From contig JBAWZV010000003.1 in assembly GCA_037142875.1 (NCBI GenBank), positions 1 through 64,000 on the forward strand: 64,000 bases of DNA, read 5' to 3'. Made by a program: the position numbers and the translations under genes. Numbering within the stretch: the stretch's first letter is position 1; every line of letters begins with the position of its first letter. The DNA is from PALSA-600 sp037142875 (lineage in GTDB: Bacteria; Actinomycetota; Thermoleophilia; Gaiellales; Gaiellaceae). Under the pieces are notes generated by a model. The model searched no databases. It was not told where the DNA came from and saw nothing but the letters and a program-made list of their open reading frames with translations. Of this stretch, positions 1-7,762 are shown piece after piece.

Positions 1-3
1 TGA

Positions 4-77
4 AGCGGATGAAGGGACTCGAACCCTCGACCTTCTGCATGGCAAGCAGACGCTCTAGCCAACTGAGCTACATCCGC
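4..77 (-). tRNA. tRNA-Gly (anticodon GCC)
   Basis: On the minus strand the sequence folds as a cloverleaf. The 7-bp acceptor stem pairs GCGGATG with CATCCGC. The anticodon stem TCTGC/GCAGA encloses loop TTGCCAT, giving anticodon GCC (glycine). The T-arm carries TTCGAGT. The discriminator base is U, as usual for bacterial tRNA-Gly. The 3' CCA is not encoded. It decodes GGC/GGU codons. Confidence 0.95.
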
Positions 78-88
78 GTAACGGCGTG

Positions 89-94
89 AGTATA
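89..94 (-). promoter_or_regulatory. -10 box of the tRNA-Gly gene
   Basis: The minus strand reads TATACT here, a near-consensus -10 hexamer placed 11 bases before the tRNA 5' end. No good -35 is visible. A CCCGAG/CTCGGG stem (96-109) lies directly after the rnhA stop and could terminate the upstream operon, although no T-run follows. Confidence 0.5.
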
Positions 95-111
95 GCCCGA
101 GAGCTCGGGGG

Positions 112-510
112 TCACCCCCGGTCGAGCGCGTCGTTCACGAGCCGGTCGGCAAGTTCGTTGCTCTCACGCCGAACGTGGCGATACTCGACCTGCCCGACCT
201 GCCGCGCGAGCCTCGTGACTTCGATCGAGAGCGCGCGCAGCGCCTCGTTCTTGATCCGGTACTCGCCGCGCATCTGCTTCACCATCAGCTCCGAGTCCGA
301 GAGTACCTCCACCTCGGTGATCCCGAGCTCAACAGCCTTGGCGAGCCCGGCGACCAGGCCGCTGTACTCGGCGACGTTGTTGGTCGCGACACCGATCGCC
401 TCACCGTGCGCAGCGAGCACCTCACCGTCGGCGCTCTCCAGCACGAACCCGTAGGCAGCAGGGCCCGGATTGCCGCGGGCACCACCGTCGGTGAAGAGCC
501 GTACGCTCAA
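112..510 (-). CDS. rnhA: Ribonuclease HI
   Basis: Cytoplasmic endonuclease that cuts the RNA strand of RNA:DNA hybrids (R-loops, primers). The 132-residue protein is one RNase H fold. The four acidic catalytic residues are visible: D8 (FTDGG), E48 (NNVAEYSG), D72 (SDSELMVKQM) and D122 (NELADRLVNDA). I chose the TTG start at 508-510 because the conserved first strand begins there and its TTGA overlaps the stop of the upstream gene. Further upstream the same frame only mirrors that gene. Expression is therefore probably coupled to the NIF3-like neighbour. The 132-residue length fits the short bacterial RNase HI type without a hybrid-binding domain. Confidence 0.92.
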   Translation of the reverse strand: MSVRLFTDGGARGNPGPAAYGFVLESADGEVLAAHGEAIGVATNNVAEYSGLVAGLAKAVELGITEVEVLSDSELMVKQMRGEYRIKNEALRALSIEVTRLARQVGQVEYRHVRRESNELADRLVNDALDRG

Positions 511-815
511 AGCAGCGGCAGAACGTCGAAGGCCGGCTCTTCGTAGGGGTGTGCGGCCCGGAGAGCGCTCAGGACGTCGTCGTGGCGCTCCTCGGGGAAG
601 ACTGTCTCGAGCCGCAACTCGGCTACCTGCTCCTCCTCCCCGATCCGCCCAACCGTGGGGCTCGCTCCGGCGAGCGGCCGGAACGTCCCGGTGCCCTCCG
701 TGAACCACGAGCAATGCTCGTAGTCGCCGATCCGGCCCGCTCCCGCGGCGAAGAGCGCGGTGCGCACAGCGTCGAGGGCGCTGGGTGGAACGAAGACGAC
801 GAGCTTGCAATTCAT
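507..815 (-). CDS. NIF3/YqfO-like single-domain protein
   Basis: A 102-residue protein resembling the CutA/PII-like insertion domain found inside YqfO/NIF3 (DUF34) proteins, here standing alone. The N-terminal strand (KLVVFVPPSALDAVRTALF), a GxIGDYEHCSWFTEGTGTFRP core and the C-terminal HPYEEPAFDVLPL motif are the recognisable parts. In NIF3 proteins this module is thought to aid oligomerisation or ligand sensing. The role of the free form is unknown. Its stop codon overlaps the TTG start of rnhA, so the two are likely cotranslated. The ATG start at 813-815 is the only sensible one. Confidence 0.75.
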   Translation of the reverse strand: MNCKLVVFVPPSALDAVRTALFAAGAGRIGDYEHCSWFTEGTGTFRPLAGASPTVGRIGEEEQVAELRLETVFPEERHDDVLSALRAAHPYEEPAFDVLPLL

Positions 816-849
816 CGGCCACCGAGCCTAGCCGCCTCGTCGGGCGGCG

Positions 850-2331
850 CTACTCCGCGTTGTCGATCTGGGCGCGCTGCAACTTGCCCGAGTAGTCGAC
901 GTAGATCGACTTCCACTCGGTGAAGACATCGAGTGCCGCCTGGCCTGCCTCGCGATGGCCGTTGCCGGTGTCCTTCGTCCCGCCAAACGGCAGATGAACC
1001 TCGGCGCCCGTCGTCCCGGCGTTGATGTACGTGATGCCGGCCTGGAGATCACGCATCGCGCCAAACGCGCGGTTCACGTCGCGGGTGAAGATCGACGACG
1101 ACAGGCCAAACCGCACGGAGTTCGCGGCGACGATCGCCTCGTCGTAGCTGCCAACGGGAATGAGCGCGGTTGTCGGGCCGAAGATCTCCTCCTGGGCGAT
1201 ACGCATCTGCGGATCGACGTCGGCGAACACGGTCGGGCGATAGAAGAACCCGGGGCCGCCGGCCTTCTCGCCGCCGGTCAGGAGCTTCGCCCCCTCGTCC
1301 AGCCCGATCTGCGTGTAGCCGTGCACCCGTTCAAGAGCCTCGCCGTGGATGAGCGGCCCGACGTCGACATCGGGATCCCAACCGGGGCCGAGCCGGAGCG
1401 CCTCGGCGCGAGCCACGAGCCTCGACTGCAGCTCGCCGTAGACCGCCTCGTGGACGATCACGCGCGAGGCCGCCGTGCAGCGCTGGCCACTTGTCCCAAA
1501 GGCCGACCAGACGATTCCGTCGACCGCGAGGTCGATGTCGGCATCGTCCATCACGATGATCGCGTTCTTCCCGCCGAGCTCCAGGTGGACGTGCTTGAGG
1601 CGATCGGCCGCGGCCTTCGTGACGGCCACCCCGGTCTCACGCGACCCCGTGAACGTGATCACGGGAACGTCCGGGTGTCGGACGAGCGCGTCGCCTGCCT
1701 CCTCGCCGAAGCCATGGATGAGGTTCACAACGCCGGCCGGGAAACCGGCCTCGGCAAGCAGCTCGACAAACCGTACGGCGAGCAGCGGGGTGTCCTCGGC
1801 TGCCTTCAGCACGACGGTGTTACCGCAGACGAGCGCCGGGGCGAGCTTCCAAGACGGGATCGCGATCGGGAAGTTCCAGGGAGTGATCGCTCCCACGACG
1901 CCGATCGGCTGACGAACGCTCATCATGAACTTGTCGCGGAGCTCGCTCGGGGTTGTCTGCCCATGGAGACGGCGACCCTCGCCGCCCATGAAGTAGCTCA
2001 TGTCGATGGCCTCCTGAACGTCACCGCCAGCCTCCGCCGCGACCTTTCCCATCTCGCGCGTCATCAGGTCGGCGATCTCGTCCTTGTGCGCGCGGAGCAG
2101 CTCGGCGAACCGGAAGAGAAGGTTGCCCCGCTCCGGGGCAGGAACGAGCCGCCAGTCCAGGAACGCCTCGCTCGCCGCGGCGACAGCCCGGTCGACGTCG
2201 GCGGCAGTCGAGCGTGGGAACGTACCGAGAGACTCACCGGTCGCCGGAACGATCGATTCGAATGTCGCGCCCGAGGCCGCTGCGCCCCACACACCACCGA
2301 TGAAGTTGCCGTATGTCGGCGTGTCGGTCAT
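850..2331 (-). CDS. NAD(P)+-dependent aldehyde dehydrogenase
   Basis: Oxidises an aldehyde to the carboxylate with NAD(P)+ in the cytoplasm. The 493-residue length is normal for the superfamily. Visible landmarks: PWNFP around residue 152 (oxyanion Asn153), the cofactor-binding FTGS loop near 227-230, general base Glu251 in LELGGKN, nucleophile Cys285 in SGQRCTA, and a C-terminal PFGGTKDTGNGHREAG segment. This last segment and the GTTGAEVHLPFGG stretch resemble the ALDH7-like/semialdehyde dehydrogenase branch, so a semialdehyde substrate from amino-acid breakdown is possible. The exact substrate cannot be read from sequence. It follows a 75-residue small gene by 7 bases, suggesting cotranscription. 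Confidence 0.88.
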   Translation of the reverse strand: MTDTPTYGNFIGGVWGAAASGATFESIVPATGESLGTFPRSTAADVDRAVAAASEAFLDWRLVPAPERGNLLFRFAELLRAHKDEIADLMTREMGKVAAEAGGDVQEAIDMSYFMGGEGRRLHGQTTPSELRDKFMMSVRQPIGVVGAITPWNFPIAIPSWKLAPALVCGNTVVLKAAEDTPLLAVRFVELLAEAGFPAGVVNLIHGFGEEAGDALVRHPDVPVITFTGSRETGVAVTKAAADRLKHVHLELGGKNAIIVMDDADIDLAVDGIVWSAFGTSGQRCTAASRVIVHEAVYGELQSRLVARAEALRLGPGWDPDVDVGPLIHGEALERVHGYTQIGLDEGAKLLTGGEKAGGPGFFYRPTVFADVDPQMRIAQEEIFGPTTALIPVGSYDEAIVAANSVRFGLSSSIFTRDVNRAFGAMRDLQAGITYINAGTTGAEVHLPFGGTKDTGNGHREAGQAALDVFTEWKSIYVDYSGKLQRAQIDNAE

Positions 2332-2338
2332 CCTGCGT

Positions 2339-2566
2339 TCAGGAGGACGGAAGGTTGACGTCGGCGAACGTGCCGGGAACCCTTGGGCGCCGCCGGTCGC
2401 GAGTGATCCGCTGCTCGCTGAAGTCGCCGGCAGGCCTACCGCTCCGCCTGTCAGCCCCGACCCGCCGGTCGATGATCACCGTGACGGCCGGGTTGTCGGC
2501 GTAGTGAGCGACGAGCCTGTCAAACAGCTCCTCTGCGAGCTCAGGCGGGACGACGCAGTAGATCAT
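2339..2566 (-). CDS. Small basic protein of unknown function
   Basis: A 75-residue protein starting at an ATG. The N-terminal half (IYCVVPPELAEELFDRLVAHYADNP) looks like a small alpha/beta unit ending in the strand VTVIIDRR. The second half is arginine-rich (RRVGADRRSG, RDRRRPRVPG), so nucleic-acid or membrane-surface contact is conceivable. It sits just upstream of the aldehyde dehydrogenase gene (7-base gap). I recognise no characterised family. The codon pattern and tight spacing support a real gene. Confidence 0.6.
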   Translation of the reverse strand: MIYCVVPPELAEELFDRLVAHYADNPAVTVIIDRRVGADRRSGRPAGDFSEQRITRDRRRPRVPGTFADVNLPSS

Positions 2567-2588
2567 CGGAGCGAGTCTAGACCTCGCG

Positions 2589-3200
2589 CTAGGAAGCCGC
2601 GATCTTCGGCACGACGCGGCCGTCTACCTCGACGCGCCCGTTCCAGACGGCGTACGCGCCGTCGAGCTCCCCGGGGTCGTGGCCTCGCTCAGCGAGCCGC
2701 ACCGGCGACGCCGCGTCCGGCGTGACGCGGTACTGGTACCACGAGATCTCCCAGGCAACCGTGATCACGATCTCCCGGTTCACGCCCGAGAGCGGCACGA
2801 TCGACACGTTCGGAATGCCGAGGCTCTTCGCGATCCCGCCGACGGTCCTCCGGTACTGCGAGGCGTTGAAGATGTCGGCCGCTTCGAGCACGGCAAGCTC
2901 GGACTCGGAGAGACGGCGGTGCGCCGGGTCGCTTGTGACCTGATGTGACCTGGCGGGCTTCGTCCCGAGCAGGGCCGCGAGCGAGAAGCGCCCCCGCTTG
3001 TGCGCGACGGGAATCGTCGGCGTATGAGGTGAGCCCTCCTTGCGCCAACCCGACTCGAACGCGTCGTCGAGACAGAGCTGGCAGACATCGACGTACATCT
3101 CGCCACCGTTCGGCGAGTAACGCGTCGTACGCTCGCCCATCAGGAGCGTCCGCTGGCAGACGGCGCACCGACGCTCCGTGCTTGCCTTCGTCACCCTCAT
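2589..3200 (-). CDS. Zinc-ribbon protein of unknown function
   Basis: A 203-residue soluble protein. The N terminus holds two CxxC pairs, C12/C15 (CAVC) and C40/C43 (CQLC), that should bind one structural zinc. The C-terminal half (from about residue 90) contains a helix-rich segment (SELAVLEAADIFNASQYRRTVGGIAKSLG is its core) followed by strands with VITVAWEISWYQYRV. It precedes the 75-residue gene and aldehyde dehydrogenase on the same strand (22-base gap). No enzyme motif is recognisable. A regulatory or adaptor role is only a guess. Confidence 0.7.
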   Translation of the reverse strand: MRVTKASTERRCAVCQRTLLMGERTTRYSPNGGEMYVDVCQLCLDDAFESGWRKEGSPHTPTIPVAHKRGRFSLAALLGTKPARSHQVTSDPAHRRLSESELAVLEAADIFNASQYRRTVGGIAKSLGIPNVSIVPLSGVNREIVITVAWEISWYQYRVTPDAASPVRLAERGHDPGELDGAYAVWNGRVEVDGRVVPKIAAS

Positions 3201-3264
3201 GCCGCGAGGCTAGCGGTTCGCTCCACGCCGAGACCCTCCGCGCCGGCCCGGCCTGGCTCGCAGA

Positions 3265-5310
3265 TCAGACGGTGACGGCCCCTCGTTCCTTCTTCGCAGC
3301 GTCGATCACCTTCTGGGCGATGTGCGCCGGAACCTCCTCGTACCGGAGAAACTCCATGTGGTAGTCGCCCCGTGCCCCGGTCATCGACGTGAGCGACTGC
3401 GCGTAGACGAGCATCTCGGCCATCGGTACCTCCGCGTCGATCGTTGTCATCGCGCCGGTCGGCTCCATCCCGTGCAGCCGGCCACGACGGGCGTTCAGGT
3501 CGCCCGTGACCGCGCCGACAGTCTCATCCGGGACGGTGACACGGAGCGTCATGATCGGCTCGAGCAGCGTCGGCTGCGCCTTCGCGTACGCGTCCTTGAA
3601 CGCGATCGAGCCGGCGAACCTGAAAGCCATCTCCGACGAGTCGACCGAGTGGTAGGAGCCGTCGACGAGCCGCACCCGCACTCCCTGGATCGGCGCCCCC
3701 GCGAGCTCGCCTGCAGCCATCGTCTCCTGGATCCCCTTGTCGACCGCCGGTCTGAACCCCTGAGGGATGACGCCACCGACGATCTCGTCGACGAACTCGT
3801 AGCCAACGCTGCCGTCGATCGGTTCGATCACGATCACACAGTCACCGAACTGACCGCGCCCGCCTGTCTGCTTCTTGTATCGGCCTGACGCACGGGCGGC
3901 GACCTTGATCGTCTCGACGTACGGGACGCGCGGCTGATGGAGATCGACCTCGACGCCGAACCGGCTCTTGAGACGGTTGACGGCGACCTCAACGTGAACC
4001 TGGCTCATGCCGGAGAGGAGTTGCTCGCCCGTCTGGACATCACGATGAAGGTCGAGCATCGGGTCCTCCTCGTGCAGCCGGCGAAGTGCCTGCGCCACCT
4101 TGTCCTCGTCGCCCTTCGTCTTCGGCGTGACAGCGAACGTCATGACGGCCTCCGGGTACTCGAACGTCGGCACGTCCATCTCCCGCTCGGCGTCGGCCAG
4201 CATGTCGCCCGTCTGGACGTCCTTCAGCTTCGCGACTGCACCGAGATCACCGGCGACGAACCCGTCGGCCTTCTCGTGATCCTTCCCCTGCAGCATCATC
4301 AGGCCGCCCAGCCGCTCGCGGGAGTGGTCACGGAGGTTGACGAGGGCCGCGTCGGCGCCCACCTTGCCGTCGACGACCCGGAAGCAGGAGATCCGGCCCG
4401 AGAACGGGTCGGACACGGTCTTGAAAACGAACGCCGCAGTGCCGGCGCCCGTCGCAAAGGGAAGCGGCTTGCGGTCAGGTGACGGCACGCCCTCGACGAT
4501 CAGGTCGAGCAACGAGTGCGTCCCCAGGTTCTTCGTCGCGACGCCGCACGACACCGGGTAGAGCGAGTCGGTGGTGACCGCCTCCTTGAGTGCCGCGGCG
4601 ACCGCAGCCGGATCAAGCTCCTCGCCCGCGAGGTAGCGCTCCATCAGCGCCTCGTCGGTTTCGACAACGGCATCCAGGAGCTTCTCGCGGTACTCCGCCA
4701 CCTGCTCGGCCATCTCCTCCGGGATCGGGACAGGGTCGCCCTCACGGCCACCACCGGCATCCATGTACGCGCAGTTGTGCAGCAGGTCGACGATCCCCAT
4801 CAGGTCGTGCTCGGCCCCGATCGGCAGCTGGATCGCGACGCACCGAGACGAGAGTTGCTCCTGGAGGGCCGCGAGCGTCCGGTAGAAGTCGGCCCGCTCA
4901 CGGTCGAGCATGTTCACGAAGACGACCCTCGACAGCTCAAGCGACTCGGCACGGTTCCAGACACGCGTCGTGTTCACCTCGACGCCCATCACGCCTGATA
5001 CGACAACGAGCGCCCCCTCAACGACCCGGAGACTCGCGATCGTGTCAGCCTGGAATCCCGTATCGCCAGGAGTGTCGATCACGTTGATCTTCATTGACTC
5101 CCAGTCGAGATGCCCCAGGGATGCCGAGAGCGACATGCGCCGCCTCTGCTCCTCATCGTCCCAGTCGGAAGCTGTTGTTCCTGCGTCGACCGACCCGAGG
5201 CGGTTGATGCGTCCGGCCTGAAAGAGCATCGCCTCGGTCAGGGACGTCTTGCCCGTCCCGCGGTGGCCGACAACGGCAACATTGCGGATGCTTGCGGGCT
5301 CCTGGGGCAT
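3265..5310 (-). CDS. Divergent EF-G-like translational GTPase
   Basis: A 681-residue protein with the five-domain EF-G layout, of the EF-G-like (FusA2-type) branch rather than canonical EF-G. G1 is intact (GHRGTGKT, residues 15-22). G3 reads DTPGDTGF, so the catalytic His of DTPGHVDF is Asp. G4 reads NMLD instead of NKxD, and switch I has Ser (RRMSL) where Thr is usual. The domain IV/V region is recognisable (GGRGQFGDCVIVIEP; RLHGMEP). It may bind ribosomes with altered GTP chemistry. Start choice: a GTG three codons upstream lies inside the AGGAGG Shine-Dalgarno (5319-5324), whereas the ATG at 5308-5310 is 8 bases downstream of it, so I take the ATG. Confidence 0.85.
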   Translation of the reverse strand: MPQEPASIRNVAVVGHRGTGKTSLTEAMLFQAGRINRLGSVDAGTTASDWDDEEQRRRMSLSASLGHLDWESMKINVIDTPGDTGFQADTIASLRVVEGALVVVSGVMGVEVNTTRVWNRAESLELSRVVFVNMLDRERADFYRTLAALQEQLSSRCVAIQLPIGAEHDLMGIVDLLHNCAYMDAGGGREGDPVPIPEEMAEQVAEYREKLLDAVVETDEALMERYLAGEELDPAAVAAALKEAVTTDSLYPVSCGVATKNLGTHSLLDLIVEGVPSPDRKPLPFATGAGTAAFVFKTVSDPFSGRISCFRVVDGKVGADAALVNLRDHSRERLGGLMMLQGKDHEKADGFVAGDLGAVAKLKDVQTGDMLADAEREMDVPTFEYPEAVMTFAVTPKTKGDEDKVAQALRRLHEEDPMLDLHRDVQTGEQLLSGMSQVHVEVAVNRLKSRFGVEVDLHQPRVPYVETIKVAARASGRYKKQTGGRGQFGDCVIVIEPIDGSVGYEFVDEIVGGVIPQGFRPAVDKGIQETMAAGELAGAPIQGVRVRLVDGSYHSVDSSEMAFRFAGSIAFKDAYAKAQPTLLEPIMTLRVTVPDETVGAVTGDLNARRGRLHGMEPTGAMTTIDAEVPMAEMLVYAQSLTSMTGARGDYHMEFLRYEEVPAHIAQKVIDAAKKERGAVTV

Positions 5311-5344
5311 GGCGCACACCTCCTGGGCGACGTGAACTGGTTAC

Positions 5345-5365
5345 CCCAATCCTAGACAGGTTGGG
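5345..5365 (-). other. Stem-loop in the leader of the EF-G-like gene
   Basis: The minus strand reads CCCAA-CCT-GTCT-AGG-A-TTGGG, an 8-bp stem with one bulge and a 4-base loop. It lies about 35 bases before the ATG of the EF-G-like gene and about 30 bases after the sigma-factor stop. There is no U-run, so it is more likely an mRNA leader structure or a weak terminator than a strong intrinsic terminator. Confidence 0.3.
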
Positions 5366-5396
5366 CGCCGTATTTGCGAATTCTCTTTCGCCGCGT

Positions 5397-6176
5397 TCAG
5401 GCGGCGTGGTCCGCGCCGGTCAGACGCGACCGGAGGCGAAGAATCGCCTTCGTGTGCAGCTGGGAGACGCGAGACTCGGTCACGCCGAGCACCTCTCCGA
5501 TCTCGCGGAGGGTCAGCTCTTCGAAGTAGTAGAGCGTCACCACGAGCTTCTCGCGCTCCGGCAGCCGCGAGATCGCGTCCGCGAGCGCCTCACGGGTATC
5601 GGTCTCGTCGAGCGCCTGTGCAGGCTGGATGCTGCCGTGGTCCTCGAGGGTGTCGAGGAGCGAGATCTGGTCGCCTTCGTTCGATACTGACCAGAGTTCG
5701 TCCAACGCGGCAATCGAGGACCTCGAGATGTCGGTCAGCGAGTCGTTCAGCTCGTCGGTCGTGATCCCGACCTTGGCTGCGATCTCCTCATCGTCGGGCG
5801 CCCGACCGAGCCGGCTCTCGAGCTCCGCGATCGCACGCTCGATCTCGCGTGCCCGCGACCTGACCGATCGAGGCACCCAGTCGAGCGACCGAAGCTCGTC
5901 GATGATCGAGCCCCGGATCCGCATCAGGGCGTACGTCTCGAACTTGATGTCGCGGTCGGGGTCGTACCGCTCGATCGCGCCAATCAGCCCGAGGAGACCG
6001 TAGGAGACGAGGTCGCCGTCGTCGATGTGCGCGGGGAGACCTGACCCGAGACGTCCGGCGACGTACTTCACCAGAGGCGAGTAATTCAGGATCAGTCGAT
6101 CCCGGAGCGCCTTGTCGTGCGTCCGGCCGTACTCGACCCACATGTCCCGCATGTCGGAGTCCGCAGCCACCCTCAC
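5397..6176 (-). CDS. RNA polymerase sigma factor, FliA/WhiG family
   Basis: Group 3 sigma factor of 259 residues. Region 2 is clear (LVKYVAGRLGSGLP, DLVSYGLLGLIGAIERYDP, ETYALMRIRGSIIDELRSLDWVPRSVR). Region 3 lies in REIERAIAELESRLGRAP. The region 4 helix-turn-helix is LTLREIGEVLGVTESRVSQLH. Homologues direct flagellar (FliA) or sporulation (WhiG) regulons. No flagellar or anti-sigma gene is adjacent, so the regulon is unknown. The GTG start at 6176 gives the full region 1.2/2.1. An ATG eight codons later is an alternative. It is preceded by a small membrane protein gene on the same strand (31-base gap) and followed by the EF-G-like gene. Confidence 0.9.
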   Translation of the reverse strand: MRVAADSDMRDMWVEYGRTHDKALRDRLILNYSPLVKYVAGRLGSGLPAHIDDGDLVSYGLLGLIGAIERYDPDRDIKFETYALMRIRGSIIDELRSLDWVPRSVRSRAREIERAIAELESRLGRAPDDEEIAAKVGITTDELNDSLTDISRSSIAALDELWSVSNEGDQISLLDTLEDHGSIQPAQALDETDTREALADAISRLPEREKLVVTLYYFEELTLREIGEVLGVTESRVSQLHTKAILRLRSRLTGADHAA

Positions 6177-6207
6177 CTGGAGAATACGAGGTGGCGGGTC
6201 GGATTCC

Positions 6208-6378
6208 TCAGCGACGGAGTCCTTTTCCGACGGCCCACGCCATCGAGGCCATCCAGCCGGCCAGCACGAGAGCGGGCAGCGCGACGACCCAACGTCCGTG
6301 CTGGGCTGCCGCGATCCCGATCATGCCGAGGAGCGCTGTCAGCGCCGAGAAGAGCAGTGCGAGACCGATGCCACCCAT
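6208..6378 (-). CDS. Small two-span membrane protein
   Basis: A 56-residue ORF starting ATG GGT GGC and ending TGA. It has two hydrophobic segments (residues 4-25, GIGLALLFSALTALLGMIG; residues 30-50, WVVALPALVLAGWMASMAWAV) joined by a short QHGR turn, and a basic tail GKGLRR. By the positive-inside rule both ends would be cytoplasmic. It lies 31 bases upstream of the sigma-factor gene on the same strand and is probably cotranscribed. I do not recognise a family. A modulator of the sigma factor is a guess from position only. Confidence 0.6.
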   Translation of the reverse strand: MGGIGLALLFSALTALLGMIGIAAAQHGRWVVALPALVLAGWMASMAWAVGKGLRR

Positions 6379-6408
6379 GCGGACATCATGCCCGAGCGGT
6401 CGGGCGGC

Positions 6409-6414
6409 TACAAT
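6409..6414 (+). promoter_or_regulatory. -10 box of the tRNA-Trp gene
   Basis: TACAAT on the plus strand, 16 bases before the mature tRNA 5' end, is a good -10 hexamer. No convincing -35 is seen at the right distance. The site lies upstream of the start codon of the divergent small membrane protein, so both genes share this short intergenic stretch. Confidence 0.5.
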
Positions 6415-6430
6415 CGCCGCGTTCGAGCGA

Positions 6431-6503
6431 AGGGGCGTAGCTCAGCTGGTAGAGCGTCGGTCTCCAAAACCGAAAGTCGCAGGTTCGAGTCCTGTCGCCC
6501 CTG
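6431..6503 (+). tRNA. tRNA-Trp (anticodon CCA)
   Basis: Complete cloverleaf. The acceptor AGGGGCG pairs with CGCCCCT. The D-arm has AGCTGGTA. The anticodon stem TCGGT/ACCGA encloses loop CTCCAAA, giving anticodon CCA. The T-loop is TTCGAGT and the discriminator is G. The CCA end is not encoded. In many bacteria the tRNA-Trp gene precedes secE, but here it is followed by a lipoprotein gene. Confidence 0.95.
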
Positions 6504-6564
6504 TTTCACCGAGAGGTACCCATTTCCCAGGAGACCAGGCATACTGGCCCGGGGGTCACTTTCT

Positions 6565-6972
6565 TTGCGCGCAGTCCTGTCGAAACGAGTCTCAGCAGCC
6601 GCATTCCTGCTCGGCACTGTCGGGTTGGCGCTGGCCGTCTCCGGCTGCGGCGGCAAGAGCGCAGCCGACAAGCTTGCACGCCACCAACTCGAGGCGCTCT
6701 ACGTGATCGACCACAGCGGCCTTGCGCCCAAGGACGACTCGGTACTCGAGCCGTACGGGACAGCGTTCGACAAGATCATCACGCGCTGCACGCTCGACGG
6801 GGACGCCCTGACGAACCGGGCGATCCAGCTGGCGGATCAGGCAAGCGTCGTCGGCGGCCGGCACGTCTCGAACCTCGCGGTGCTCGAGCGCACGGCGCTC
6901 CTGCTCGAGACGGTTGCGACGTGTACCGAGGCGTTCAACCGCGCCGAGGCGTATCTCGAGACCGGCTCCTAG
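6565..6972 (+). CDS. Putative lipoprotein
   Basis: Predicted 135-residue lipoprotein. After a short basic N terminus (LSKRVSAAAF) comes a hydrophobic stretch and a lipobox ending in Cys (ALAVSGC), so signal peptidase II should cleave before that Cys and the protein be tethered outside the membrane. The mature part is helical with two more cysteines (ITRCTLDG and VATCTEAF) that could form a disulfide. I chose the TTG at 6565-6567, about 9 bases after a GGGGG ribosome-binding stretch. No ATG fits. Function unknown. Confidence 0.65.
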   Translation: MRAVLSKRVSAAAFLLGTVGLALAVSGCGGKSAADKLARHQLEALYVIDHSGLAPKDDSVLEPYGTAFDKIITRCTLDGDALTNRAIQLADQASVVGGRHVSNLAVLERTALLLETVATCTEAFNRAEAYLETGS

Positions 6973-6978
6973 CTGACG

Positions 6979-7350
6979 TCAGGCGCTGCTCGCCTTCGCG
7001 ACGAACGCCGCAAGGCTTGCGATCTGCTTGGTGGCGAGCGTCCCGCGGAAGCCGGGCATGATGCTGCTCCCGTTCGTGACCAGGTAGGTCACGGTTGCCG
7101 TGCTCAGGCTCTGCCAGTTGAGCACCGGCCCGATATGGCCGTGCGTCTTCGCCGCGGCGAGCGTGTGGCAGGTACCGCAGTTGGCGCGAAAGAGTGTGAG
7201 CCCATCGAGCACGACTGCCTTCGACGTCTTGGTCGGAGTCGTAGCTGCCCCGACCGGATCAGCGAGGGCCGCAAACGTCACGGGCACGGCAACAAGTGCC
7301 GCGAGCGACCGGTGTCTCCTGGAAGCACTCCGCCGGATCACTCCGACCAT
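6979..7350 (-). CDS. Small secreted class I cytochrome c
   Basis: A 123-residue exported mono-haem cytochrome. A basic N terminus (VGVIRRSASRRHRS) leads into a signal peptide ending near VGAA. The haem site is CGTCH, and the distal Met ligand is probably in IMPGFRG. It should carry electrons outside the membrane. The longer frame to 7410 would leave no promoter room against the divergent gene at 7419, so I chose the ATG at 7348-7350. It is clearly related to the second small cytochrome of this window (37751-38134): both have G-x-x-L-F-x-A-x-CG-x-CH-x-L-x-AAKT-x-G-x-x-GP. Confidence 0.82.
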   Translation of the reverse strand: MVGVIRRSASRRHRSLAALVAVPVTFAALADPVGAATTPTKTSKAVVLDGLTLFRANCGTCHTLAAAKTHGHIGPVLNWQSLSTATVTYLVTNGSSIMPGFRGTLATKQIASLAAFVAKASSA

Positions 7351-7418
7351 CTTAACCGCCGCTGCACTCAGCCGTCGCGAGACCTCGTCGACGGAGAACG
7401 AGGCGTACACTCACCCGC

Positions 7419-7751
7419 ATGCGGTTTCGGACTCTCGCCCCGACGGTCGCCGTGCTCGCTCTCGGTGGTGCGGGGCCCGCGGCTGCGGTGACCGGCGGTT
7501 TCGGTGTCTCAACCGCGCTGCACGCCGGGGTAAACAACCCCAACCTCACCGCGGCCACGAAGGACGACAACGTCCACTCGTGCCAGGTGGGGAGCCGAAA
7601 GAAGAAGTCGACCACGAAGACGCCTGCCCTCACCGACGACGTCAAGCGCAAGGCGTGGGTCGTCGCCTGCGAGCAGCCTCCGAAGTCGGAGCCGATCGGT
7701 TCGGGCGCGATGGAGCACGCCGAAGCGAGCGCGCTCGCCGCTTTCGGCTGA
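7419..7751 (+). CDS. Secreted protein of unknown function
   Basis: A 110-residue protein with a typical signal peptide (MRFRTLAPTVAVLALGGAG, cleavage probably after AAA). The mature part is polar, lysine-rich in the middle (GSRKKKSTTK) and has two cysteines (HSCQVG and VVACEQP) that may form a disulfide. The gene is divergent from the small cytochrome c (68 bases between starts) and convergent with the G1 peptidase gene. No known family recognised. Confidence 0.6.
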   Translation: MRFRTLAPTVAVLALGGAGPAAAVTGGFGVSTALHAGVNNPNLTAATKDDNVHSCQVGSRKKKSTTKTPALTDDVKRKAWVVACEQPPKSEPIGSGAMEHAEASALAAFG

Positions 7752-7762
7752 CGACAGCTGGC

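Noticed and set aside
6408..6671. Open frame on the minus strand containing RQDSNLRLSVLETDALPAELRP
   Set aside because: This is the well-known false translation across the antisense of a tRNA gene, here tRNA-Trp.
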